Below, in pieces: positions 22,862 through 33,374 of a stretch of DNA of 64,000 nucleotides. The notes beneath the pieces were generated by a model. The model was given only the letters and a program-made list of their open reading frames with translations, had not been told where the DNA came from and did no database searches. Numbering within the stretch: the stretch's first letter is position 1; each line of letters opens with the position of its first letter. The DNA is taken from assembly GCA_027422505.1 (NCBI GenBank), contig JAPQWV010001564.1:17773-81772 (forward strand). The letters are read 5' to 3'. Source of the stretch: Craterostigma plantagineum. Lineage: Eukaryota; Streptophyta; Magnoliopsida; Lamiales; Linderniaceae. The translations under genes and the position numbers were made by a program.

Positions 22862-25242
22862 TTACCAGTTCTTGTCAGCACCTTCATCAAACTTGGCATT
22901 TCCGCTCGTCCCAGTTACTCGAAAGTCTAGCTGCTTCTGATGCTTGTCTCGGCGTCGCTTGTCGAAGCTTTCCCATCCTTCAAACTGTTTGTTATACGAT
23001 AAACATTAAGAAAAACCGAGGAGAAGATCGACCTTATTAATCGTATTACATGCATGGAGAGTTATAGACTGATATATCCTATGGAGAGCATAGATTTGAT
23101 GGAGTCGTCACGAACCTGACGAAGAAGATCCATTGTTATTTCTGTGCAATGAAGATCCAATATGGACAGTTCCAAGCAATTCTTGAATAGGGTGTTGGGA
23201 AGGGATTTTAGCCCATTATTGCTGAGATATAATGCCTAAAAGCAGCAATTCAGAGATGGAGAAAGTTTATTAATAGCTGAATTTATCGGGAAAGAGACAC
23301 GAAAAGTTCAAGAAAAACAGTGTAACAAATGACCAACCTTCAAATGTTTAAGATTACCAATCATGTCAGGCAATTCGCTGAGGAGATTGCGTGAAAGGTC
23401 AACCTGAAGCAAATTACACATGGTGAGTTGCATAGGAATGAGTTGAAACAATCAATCATGATTGTGTATTTGCTATGGAATCCACTGATCCCAGAGCAAG
23501 ACTTGATATAGGAAGGAAAAAGATAGAGAAAACTTGATCATACTTCAATTAGAGAAACACATTGCCCTATTGTCGTAGGAATAGATGTTAGCCTGGAAAA
23601 CAAAGTACATGTCAGCTATAAGTTAAAAAGGCTTCAGTGAGAAGAAAAGAAACATCACGCCACATATAAAACATATTCCACGATTGGTTCATGCCAGGAT
23701 GTAGAAATTATAATTGTGCTATCAAATATTGTGGAATAAACGATTTTAAATTACATATTTTGGGTACTCTACCTGTTGTTCTGGGCTTTTAAGATCTGAA
23801 GTGATGTAAGAAGACCGATCTCACTAGGGATAGATGTCAATTTGTTGTTTCCAATTTGAAGCTGTTTCAGGCATGTCAAAGTGCCTATTTTAGAAGTCAG
23901 AGCTGTTATGCTGGACCATAGACAAGAATAACAAAAGACTCAAAATCAATGGAGTTACCTAGTACAAAACTGAAATTGAAGTTATAGGACAAGAAAAATT
24001 CAACTATACTACAATTTTTTTTTCTTGTGCAAAGAAAAAAAATTACTTATTTTGATTCAGTGATAGAACCTCCAGAAACTTGAGAGATGTTATCCCTTCC
24101 CAATCAATGGAATTGTCTTGTAAATTATTGCCATCAAGCAGCAATTTCTGTTCAAGCAGTAAAGAATAAGTGCATGATGGTGAAGTGAAATATAATTCAG
24201 CTAAATTTCTCATGCAAGAATAAGATTGGTCAAAATCTTCAATACCCTTATGCCACTTAATCTGCCCACGGCTGCTGGGATTTCAAGCATCGCATTGTGG
24301 CTCAAATCAAGAACTCTAGCATCAGGTGCACACGTCCACACTTCTTCAGGAATAGTCTTGCACATCCATACATAAAAGATGAGATTGCTCAACACAACAG
24401 AAAATGATCAAAAGAACTAATGCTATTATAATTACGTTATGCAAATATACACGATAGAAAAGTTTTCATGTAAGAATGAAAATTATACTCGACATAAAAT
24501 GTTGTACCGTAAGACCACTATCAGATAATGCTATCACCCCAGTGGCTTTCCAGCGCTCGAATCGACTTTTGGTAATGGGAGACACTGTTTTCTTCCTTGT
24601 CGAATCAGACACCATCCTCTTAGTAGTCAATGCAACAGGCTTATTCTTTGACGGATCATCCTAGGAAGGAATGCAAAAGAGAATCATTGCAACAATCGAC
24701 ATACGTACCAATTAGTTAACGTTACAATTCTGGAACTCCCACTAAAAAGGAAATATGAAGTCCTTCACCGTTGCACGCAAACACATTCTATCAAGAAGTA
24801 GAATACAGCGAATGGCACGAGATAGCTGAAATGTAAATTAGAAACACAAACATACCCCTTGGTGAAGACCCTGCGAAGCTAAGAGCATAACTTTGGACCC
24901 ATCATTGATCTCCAATGACCGCAAACTCGCGTCGTCGGCAAGGACTTTGCCTGAAATTCGAGCCCAAACAAATCAATCCACAAACAAAATAATTGTCAGC
25001 AAAACCCAGAAAATAAAAAAATAAAAAATATCTAACAAAGCTTCGCAAAATAAGGAACCTTTGAAGATGAGCTTCTGGCCACGAGCCAGAACATCTGTGA
25101 GGGTTTGTAATAGGGATTTGAGCTCTTTAACAGTTGAATCTGCATCGACTTCAACAGGTATATTACGACCCATGAACTTAATTACGATTTTCTTCAGCGT
25201 ACTGTCGTTCTTTTCATCTTCTCTTCGGCTTTGGGGATCCAT
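22862..25242 (-). CDS. LRR and ubiquitin-like domain protein (At2g30105-like)
   Basis: A 379-residue protein with an N-terminal ubiquitin-like fold and C-terminal leucine-rich repeats. Minus exons: 25242-25059, 24950-24856, 24660-24508, 24356-24246, 24147-24047, 23910-23773, 23592-23544, 23403-23338, 23235-23116, 22984-22862. Every intron is GT-AG and the phases close exactly. The ubiquitin-like part shows KFMGRNIPVEVDADSTVKEL and LIFKG/KVL. The LRR part has repeated L-x-L-x-x-N-x-L units such as VLDLSHNAMLEIP and VDLSRNLLSELP, matching the plant intracellular Ras-group LRR type. The tail KRRRDKHQKQLDFRVTG is typical of this single-copy gene. Function is not well established; an adaptor role in ubiquitin signalling is inference. 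Confidence 0.95.
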
Positions 25243-25613
25243 TTGTCTTAGCTGATGGAGCTGACGACGAGTCGACGAAGCTGCAGAAAAGGCAAATCAA
25301 TTTTATTAGTGAAGCTGGTAAACTACAGTAATAAACCCCTTATTATCCATTATTTGCACGCGCTAGACATAGTGCGTTAATTACACTAACAGCCCTTATG
25401 AAATGACATATTACAATTGAAAACATCGCGCGTTGAAAAGTCAGAAAATCCTACCTAACAAGACCTTTCCACGTCTCCCCCCAATTTTGTTTACTGTCCA
25501 TCATCTCACCGATTTCCCCAAATCTGCATAAACCCTAAAATAGAAATCCATGTTCATGGCAGCCACCTGAGCTCACAAACACAATCGATCAATTGCTTCA
25601 GGAATCTCTTCAA

Positions 25614-26693
25614 ATGGCCACCAACGCTCCGCCGAAGTTCAAAAACCCAGACCACCTAATCCCAATGACGCAACCGCAGCCGGACTACAATCCAGAAATC
25701 GCGCGGCGGCGGACCACGACGGACTGAAATTCCACCAATTCATGGTCGCAGGTTCAATCGCCGGCATGGTTGAACACATGGCGATGTTCCCAGTCGACAC
25801 AATCAAGACGCAGATGCAAGCCCTAGGTTCGTGCCCAATTAAGTCCGCGTCCGTCAAGCAAGCCCTTACTTCGATCCTCAAATCCGATGGAACGAAGGGA
25901 CTCTACCGCGGAATCGCAGCTATGGGGATCGGCGCTGGCCCTGCCCACGCTGTTTATTTCTCCGTTTACGAATTATTTAAGAAGAATCTTTCCCATGGCG
26001 ACCCAGATAACCATTTTGCTCATGCTGCTTCTGGCGTTTGTGCTACCGTGGCGAGCGACGCTGTGTTGACTCCCATGGATATGGTGAAGCAGAGGCTTCA
26101 GTTGAGCAGTAGTCCTTACAAGAATGTTTGGGATTGTGTGAAGAGGGTTTTGAGGGATGAAGGGATGGGGGCTTTCTATGCATCGTATAGAACTACCGTG
26201 GTTATGAATGCTCCTTTTACCGCCATTCATTTTGCGACTTACGAGGCGGCAAAGAGAGGGCTTGTGGGGATTTGGTCGCGGGAAAGCGTAGGAGAAGAAG
26301 GGCTCGTGGTTCACGCCACGGCTGGTGCTGCCGCTGGGGCTTTGGCTGCAGTTTGTACAACGCCACTTGATGTAGTGAAGACTCAGTTGCAGTGTCAGGT
26401 ATAAAAGAGATAAAGAATTGAGTTTTTCATTCGTATGATATATGAAGGAGTTCTTAAGCGTTTTGAGCTTCTTTTTGTAGGGTGTATGTGGATGTGATAG
26501 ATTTGTTAGTGGTTCAATGGGAGACGTCCTTCGAACAATAGTAAAGAAAGACGGTTATAGAGGTCTCATGAGAGGTTGGATACCAAGAATGCTATTCCAT
26601 GCCCCAGCAGCTGCGATTTGCTGGTCTACTTACGAAGCTGCTAAAACATTCTTTCAAGAGTCCAACGAAGGCAGCACCACTATGGAAGCTTAA
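25614..26693 (+). CDS. Mitoferrin-like mitochondrial carrier (MIT1/MIT2 type)
   Basis: Inner-membrane solute carrier; the closest plant family, mitoferrin, imports iron into mitochondria. Exons 25614-26398 and 26481-26693. Three repeats carry the signatures PVDTIKTQ, PMDMVKQR and PLDVVKTQ, each opening a pair of membrane helices; GSIAGMVEHMAMFP is typical of mitoferrins. The stop is TAA at 26691-26693. The N-terminal leader (MATNAPPKF...) runs out of frame in the GC-rich CGGCGGCGG stretch near 25710, just before DGLKFHQFM. One base gained or lost there would join it to the carrier body. As sequenced, only an internal start at 25742 is open. An assembly indel is the likeliest cause. Confidence 0.93.
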
Positions 26694-27294
26694 TTTAGAG
26701 AAAATCGGTAACACCTTGTTGTATTTTTCATGACGTGTTTCAAAGTTATTTCTGATTCTGTTAGCAATTTCTTGTGAGCTTCAAATCGGTTATAAAAATA
26801 GGGAGAGGCAAAACACGGCGGTCTATTCGTTGAGAGCTGTTATTTACATTTTTGTTCTTGTGGAAGCTATTGTCAGTCTCAATAAATGGTGAGCTTCGAA
26901 TCCGATTTTGCGTACTGATATTAGTTAGATAGACTTGCCTTCCCTTGCCTTGTTTAGGTTCGAACGTTTTAGCCGAGAAAAAACATACATGTTTCATCGG
27001 CGTCCCAACTGTTTAGGGTTGGGTTCTATTACACTAAATCAAAATTTTATTATATCCCCCTTTTTCGTTAGGGGTTCCAAATTGGTTCTTATTGTGTAGT
27101 TTGCGTTGGTGTATTTGTGTCATATCTATGGTTGACAACTAAAATGAAGCTTACAAAAGATAAGACAGTTATGTACTTGAAAAAATCAAGTTTGGTTAAT
27201 CAACCTTTGGCTGCTATGCTCCACAAAGATGAATGACGACGACGTTTGAGTAGAATTTAAAAGCCACGGTGAAACATGATGTCATTATTGACCA
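26694..27294. other. Intergenic region
   Basis: 3' flank of the mitoferrin-like gene. AT-rich, without a recognisable gene or element. Confidence 0.4.
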
Positions 27295-27630
27295 TTACAT
27301 TATATATGAAAAACAATTATAAGTTGACAATAATCTGAAAATCACTAACTGAGACTTTTTGTCGCGCCTTTCCATCTGCTTCGACAATCGAAAAACACAT
27401 TCTTTCATAGTGAAATTTATTAAGGCATACGATCGAAGAGCCCAGATGCCAAAGACAATAGTCGTCGTTCGTTGCTCCAACAAATCGCACAAATTATTCA
27501 TTTCAAGAACATCTTCGAAAGAAACATATTTATGCCGCCCATGAATCAAATAATATCATTGGAGAAGGGCACATGCATTATTATTGGGTTTTGAAACAAA
27601 CCGCCGCCCGAATTATTATTGTTAGGGTCG

Positions 27631-27669
<39 letters not shown>

Positions 27670-28024
27670 GACCCGAGGGCTGGGTGTGTCCACCCTTCGA
27701 ACGATGGCTCGACTGATAATGATTCCCCATTATCCTCTCTCTGCTCATTATTCTCTCCATCATCATCATCATCGTCGTCGTCGTCGTCGGCCATAATTAG
27801 GTTTTTTTCCGGCGAAAGTGAGAGAGGAGACAGCAATGGAATTGCGTTGTTGTTTTGAGATCGCATAATGTCTCTTCTTCTTCTTTCTTCGCGGAGGAGA
27901 TTATTATGGGTTTCCTTTTCGTGTGGATCTTCTTTAGTTGGAGGGGTGGCGGCGCATTTTTCCTCAGCCTCGTCGTCGTGGTGTTGTTGTTTTGGTCCGA
28001 AGCTTTCTTGCTAATTTTTTCCAT
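27295..28024 (-). CDS. Possible unrecognised protein, low-complexity, frames unresolved
   Basis: Three minus-strand open stretches lie end to end: 28024-27797 (basic, with NAPPPLQLKKIHTKRKPII), 27866-27546 (a long Asp run, GWTHPALGS, then a run of Met from ATG repeats) and 27549-27295 (EDVLEMNNLCDLLEQ). They are in different frames and could be parts of one gene with indels or introns. The ATC/GTC microsatellites create the Asp and Met runs, so chance open frames are possible. I do not recognise a family. Confidence 0.3.
27631..27669. repeat. (ATC)13 microsatellite
   Basis: Thirteen uninterrupted ATC units. A second, mixed ATC/GTC tract lies at about 27758-27790. Confidence 0.95.
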
Positions 28025-29320
28025 AATATGGAAAGAATTTTCTTTATTATATTTTGATGATGGATGAAATAAATGTCTAATGATGGAGGAAAAAGAAAGA
28101 TCGGACGAGAGGTGTTAGAGGAGAAAAAGGTCTGCTATATATATATGGATCGTACGTCAGAAGGTTACCAGGCAGGCATGCAATAAGTTACGGAAAAGTA
28201 GTACTAAATGATGTATTTTAATTCTCAAAAAAATATGTATTATAACTTAAAACATGTGTAATTTCATCTGTGAATCAAGGAATAAAGGGACTTGGAGGTG
28301 ACAAAACTAGGAGCTTATATACTGCACTGTATCAAATCAAACGTATACATACTAAATAATCCTTCAAGTTCAGGTTTCAAACACATACCGTTGATCGTCC
28401 CGACTTTGTGTGTATGTGTACAACGGTTTCAATTGTCGTTTACTATTCGAGACGGGCGAGATATTGTGATAGATCGATCGCCAATCATATGTATGTTGTA
28501 ACAACTATACGAATAAATCTCTTAACGACTGATGATCTGATCATCCAGAAAAAAGGTTCGATTTGTTGCTTTTCCGCAGCAATAACGAACCGAATGTTCT
28601 CTTCTCGTGGGACATGACAAAAAAAAAAGTTTTTTTTGTCGACGTAATTAATTGTTACCGTTGGATGCTGATCGGGAAAATTCCCGTCTGTATGGGAAAT
28701 TCTAAGAATTCGTGCGCCATCATTCGAATATATATTACTGTATCATTTTGTACAGAAAAGGTAGAATCTTGGCTGTAATTATTGTTGGGATGTGATTAAT
28801 TTTCATTAATGAATCAATACTATAGCTGCTTTTCTCTATAATCATTGCCCCATTGTGATTCATTTTACAAGTGTCACATACTTCCCACAGGAAAGAATCA
28901 TCCTTACTAATAACTTCATATATGTCGTCACTGCAATTTGTGATGAGAGCAAATGTTCCTTTTTCACCTAATTTAGGGTGAGCATTGAGGTGTATGTAAA
29001 CTTACTACTGCCTTCCAAGAGATTTAAATGACAAGAAACAAAAAAGTGAATTTATGGACATAGAAACAAAGTCTGTATCTTTCAGTGCCAAACCTTTCTT
29101 CTAACACAACACATCTGCCTATATATATACGGCTTGCCCCAAGGCTCTTGGTATAACTCACACCTTCTGCAACTTGAACTCTCAAGGTTTTCTTCTCCTT
29201 TTTCGTTTGAGCTTTGTAATAGATTTTTCTACTTTTGTTTCCATCTTCTGAGACTATTAACATATATATCTTCTGTGTTTTGCTTTGCTATAGACAGAAG
29301 TCATCAAAATCGAAGAGGAA
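28025..29320. promoter_or_regulatory. Intergenic region and bZIP upstream region
   Basis: Mostly featureless AT-rich DNA. A TATA-like CTATATATATA lies near 29118. A leader exon (about 29150-29186) and a leader intron ending TGCTATAG at about 29293 probably precede the bZIP start codon. Confidence 0.45.
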
Positions 29321-30298
29321 ATGGAAGGACTGAAGATCGAAGCTGATGTTGAAGGGGGGCTCGTATTCAAACCATTGTCGACGCCTTTGGAAAACAGTTC
29401 AAACAATGCCCGGCGGCCCTCCATCGTCGTCGTGGGGCTCCAAGCGGGTAGGTTCGTGTCGGGTCGGATCCTGAAGATGGTGGCTTGAAGAAGGCCAAAA
29501 GGTAATAAACATATGTGTGTGTGTTACTTGGAGAAGTTTTACCTTTTTAGGGTTTATTACATCCATTAGCTGTATGGTGTGTGTGTTTATAAGTGAGATG
29601 GTCGTCTTTTATTAATCAGTTTATTAATTTTTTTTTAATTTGGCGGCAGGACTATCTCTAATAGGCTGTCGGCGCAGAGATCAAGAACCACAAGGAACAG
29701 GCACGTCGCTGAAATGGAGCTTAAGCTGAAAGATCTTCAGGTATATATACATATATATACATATTAAGGCCTTCCTTAAAGGTCTGCCTTTCATTATATC
29801 TCTGATTGAGATCTTTAAGTTAATATTTGCTGGGATAAAATGTCATATTATATATATATATATATGTATTTATTGCAGGAACTGATTCCTAACCTGACTC
29901 AAGAGATAGAGAGGTATGTTGAGAGGAACAAGATTCTCCGAGAGCAGAATGCCACCCTGCAAGAATTGCTCGACATTCGTTCCAAAGAAGCACAGATCGC
30001 TGAACGTAATAGTGATTTTAATGCGTGCAATCAATATATTATCAAGTTCATTTTATTTACATTTTTATTCCCTGTCATGCATATATAGAGAGACAGCGAA
30101 GATAAGAGAAGAATACGCAGGCTGAAAGAGCTCTTGGAATCTAACAAAGGGATTATTATCTCCAAGCATGAATTAGTCGATGATGAAGCAATGTTCGACG
30201 TTGATCAGTATCTTAACCTCGAGGAGATGGACAAGATCAACAATGCCTGCGTCGTAGATAATAATAATGATGATCGTAAAGAAACAACTGTTGCCTGA
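29321..30298 (+). CDS. bZIP transcription factor (frame problems in first and last exons)
   Basis: DNA-binding dimer. Exons: 29321-29501, 29650-29740, 29879-30005, and a last exon from about 30090 to the stop at 30298. The basic region KRTISNRLSAQRSRTT has the N-x7-R signature. Heptads follow over exons 2 and 3 (MELKLKDLQ, LIPNLTQEIERYVERNKIL, NATLQELL), a zipper continuing across an intron as in bZIP34/61-like proteins. Exon 1 read from its ATG does not reach the frame of DPEDGGLKKAKR; indels around the G6 run (29354) and near 29450 are likely. The exon 3/4 join also needs one base for DSEDKRRIRRLKEL. The acidic C-terminus ends after an Asn/Asp run. Target genes unknown. Confidence 0.8.
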
Positions 30299-30610
30299 AA
30301 ACATGTGCTTGCTGTTCGAACAAGAAGAAGGAACTTGCTAGGTTATGTGTTTTTGTTCTGTCGTGTGTTTGCTGCTTTTTAATCTTTTCTTTTTCTCTGT
30401 GTGTGTGTGTGTGTTTTTTCTGTTGGGACTTTTTGTGTTTTCTGTGCACCTCTATGAACTTTGTTGCCTATTGATGCTATATTATGATGGATGTTTTATT
30501 TAACTTGAAGTTTTATTTTATTTTTGTCATATCATTAAAAACGAATTTAAAGAGTGCACAATCGAGTAAAAGAGGTAAAGCTCTCAGATATATACAAAGG
30601 ACAAGAAATT
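30299..30610. other. bZIP 3' flank
   Basis: Probable 3'-UTR with a (GT)n tract near 30400. No gene seen. Confidence 0.4.
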
Positions 30611-31825
30611 TAGATCATCTCCAATCGAAAAACCCATTTATAAACCTATTTTGCAGTAAATGTCACATCAAACAGTAATTCAACTCCAACCATTAAACTC
30701 ATTCTCAAACTCAAAGAATTTCTTAGAATATTCTCTTCCACATCAACTTTTACACTTTTCTATATTAATCACATATCTTATCATATTACATATTTGACCA
30801 CAATATTATTTTAATTCGATTGGAAAAAATACATAATCTTTTTTATAGATTGATAAAGGTACACATAAAAGCTATTTTTTTTCGTTTCTTTTAGTGACAT
30901 TATCTTCAAATTTAGTAAGTGATAATAATAATATTAATAAAAACATCCATATAATAATAACAATAATAATAGTATAATAATGATAATAATAATAATAACA
31001 ATATAATAATAATAAATGATAATAATAATAACAACCCATAATAATAAGACTTGAAATAGATTAAACAATATTTTGGTCGAAATGTAATTTACCAATAGGA
31101 ATTTAACATAATTAAGTAACATTATGGGTCAAAAATATAATTTTATCAAACTTTTAGGTTTGTGAATAGTACAAACAAAAATGGGTTTCAAAATAAAAAA
31201 AACACACAACGCATTATGCGTTGTTTTTTTGGAGTACGGTTGGACCTAATTCTTATACCATTTTCCGTTTTGCGTGCCGGTGGAGAAGCTCTTAAGCCAT
31301 CTCCGATAGAGACGCAAATCGCATAATAGGGGAGAAATTAAGTCAATCGTACTGCAAACTGAAACAAAAAATAGTAGTAGTTAACGTTTTCTCTCACTTC
31401 AAAAACTCAAATATGGGTTTTGAAATGTTCATCCACATAAATATTTCTAATCTTTCAAAAAGACCACAGTTCAATAATAATTTGTTTTTTAACCCAAAAT
31501 GCTTTAATTAGTCTATTATATTCTATTTATTTTTATTCTTTAAATTGCATGATACGTAAATAATGTTTCCTATTGTAACCTAATACTTAAAATTATTTAT
31601 TAATACTAAATAGTATTTTAAATTTTCTTTTGCTTTAATTTTGTGAAGCTGTAAAATATGTGGGTGTTATTGTAAAGTTTGTAAATGTTTGTGTGAAAGA
31701 GAATATTTTGAGAATATTCTTTTGATTTTGAGAATGAGTTTGATGGTTGGAGAAGAATTATAATTTGATGTACAAATACTGCATTTTGAGTTTGAAAAAT
31801 GGGTTTATTGGTGGGACCTGGTCTA
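30611..31825. mobile_element. Foldback / long-TIR MITE-like element, composite
   Basis: The left end (about 30611-30780) and the reverse complement of the right end (about 31660-31825) align over some 170 bp. Shared blocks include AAACCCATTT, CTCCAACCAT and AAACTCATTCTC, with scattered differences. The interior has an AAT-rich tract (30925-31056) and a further set of related motifs at 31190-31330, including ACAACGCATTATGCGTTGT, suggesting two related elements side by side. No transposase and no clear target duplication found. Confidence 0.6.
30925..31056. repeat. AAT/ATA-rich simple repeat
   Basis: Imperfect ATAATAATAA-type microsatellite of about 130 bp. Confidence 0.8.
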
Positions 31826-32152
31826 AATTGAGGACGACGTCTGAAAAATAAACATAATGTATTGACTTAATAACGTTGTAATTTCGTAACCTACGCTAAG
31901 GATCCTTTTTACTACGTTTGTGAGAGAGAAGAGAAGTATTTAACTTCTAAAATGAGGTATTTTTTTTACTAGCAAGGGCACTTTGGTCTTTACACAAGTG
32001 ATTTTACAACAACAATGCCCCGTGTTTCTTTTTTTCTCTGAAAGCTCATCGGCGAGCTGAGATCAGTGGTAAGACTGCGTGGCTCGTCTCGTGCGATTGA
32101 ATTGAATCATCATCATCAAAGAGAGTCCCATCTATCGTGTTTTGGAACGAGG
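31826..32152. promoter_or_regulatory. Elongin C upstream region
   Basis: AT-rich spacer, then a probable leader. An in-frame upstream ATG at 32066 would extend the product by 29 residues, but conservation with plant elongin C begins at MKKDDMVTL, so the leader is more likely untranslated. Confidence 0.45.
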
Positions 32153-33020
32153 ATGAAGAAGGACGATATGGTGACGTTGGTTAGCGCGGAAGGTTTCGAG
32201 TTCGTGGTCGACAAGAAAGCTGCTATGGTCTCTCAGACCATTCGCAACATGCTCACGTCTCCTGGTAATCAGCTCTGTCGATGTTTTTTTATATGTGGTG
32301 GAAGGTTGCAAGATAGATTTACCATTTATCTTTTGGTTTTCGTGATTGCTGGGAATTTTTCAGCATCTGATTGAAGCGATAGGGTTACGTTGATGAAATC
32401 GACGTCCTTTTGTTTTTCGTTTCTTTTGTAATTAAGCTTTGTCGTTCTGTGATCAGCTTGAATTTTGTGAATTCGGTTTCAATTTTCTGTTTTTTGCTTT
32501 TTCAGGGGGGTTCTCTGAAACGGAGCAAGGGAAAGTGACATTTCCTGAGATAAGCACCACAATCCTAGAAAAGATTTGCCAGTACTTCTATTGGTCCCTT
32601 CAATATGCAAGGTCAGTTCTCTCATTTCACTTCTCTGATTCATATTTTGTTCTTGTTTCCTATTCCTTTCTTTTGTGTTCCTTTTTCTCGTGTGAGCTTG
32701 CAAAGTCTAGGGATTTCGTAACTATTGCAAAGTCATAAAAAATGGGCTTATCGATCTGATGGTAGATGATTGGCATGGTGTGCCTACAAGTAGCTCGTGA
32801 ATGTATGTATGATCGGCATGGAAATCTCTTGTTACTGATAAACGTCGAAATTCCTCTTTATGATAATTTTCGATAGCTCGATCTCATAACCTCTTATTCG
32901 AAAACATTATGCCCCTGATCGTTTTCATTTCAACCCTGTAGTGGCAAGGAGACTGAGTTCCACATTGAACCCGAGCTTACCTTGGAACTTATGATGGCAG
33001 CAAATTACTTGCACACATGA
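32153..33020 (+). CDS. Elongin C (SKP1-like BTB/POZ protein)
   Basis: A 98-residue adaptor that pairs with elongin A/BC-box proteins in transcription elongation and CUL-type ubiquitin ligase complexes. Exons 32153-32264, 32506-32611 and 32942-33020 splice in frame. Conserved blocks: LVSAEGFEFVVDKKAAMVSQ, TIRNMLTSPGGFSE, FPEISTTILEKICQYFYW, TEFHIEPELTLELMMAANYL, ending HT-stop exactly as in other plants. It is essentially identical in length to the Arabidopsis protein and intact. Convergent with the beta-glucosidase gene. Confidence 0.97.
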
Positions 33021-33374
33021 TGAATAGGTAAACACCAACATTGCTTTGCTTGTGGTAATACCCTTACGAGTTGTCTCATTCCTTATACGATTCTGCTACT
33101 ACCTTCGTTATAATTTCAGCTCTGCAAGCACAAGCTGTAAGATACTCGATGCAGTTCAGTTTCCATTCTTCTTTAGTACAGTTTCGTTAAAGGATTCATA
33201 CTCTTGTGGACTTAGCACTGTGGTCTTCTTACAGATTTGTTATGCTACATACATTATATGTTTATAGTCGACGATCTCTATTCTTGATTGCGAAATACTA
33301 ATCGTTCGTCAAATCATTACTCTTCTTAACGAATTCAATGTTCAGCCGAAAAAAAAAGAACCTCGAGGGGTCTT
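33021..33374. other. Convergent spacer (elongin C / GH3)
   Basis: 3'-UTR sequence of both genes. Nothing else recognised. Confidence 0.4.

Noticed and set aside
27619..27858. Plus-strand poly-Ile / poly-Ser open frame
   Set aside because: Created by the ATC and TCG microsatellites.
30934..31122. Minus-strand Ile/Leu/Tyr-rich hydrophobic open frame
   Set aside because: Translation of an AAT microsatellite; resembles a membrane protein only by composition.
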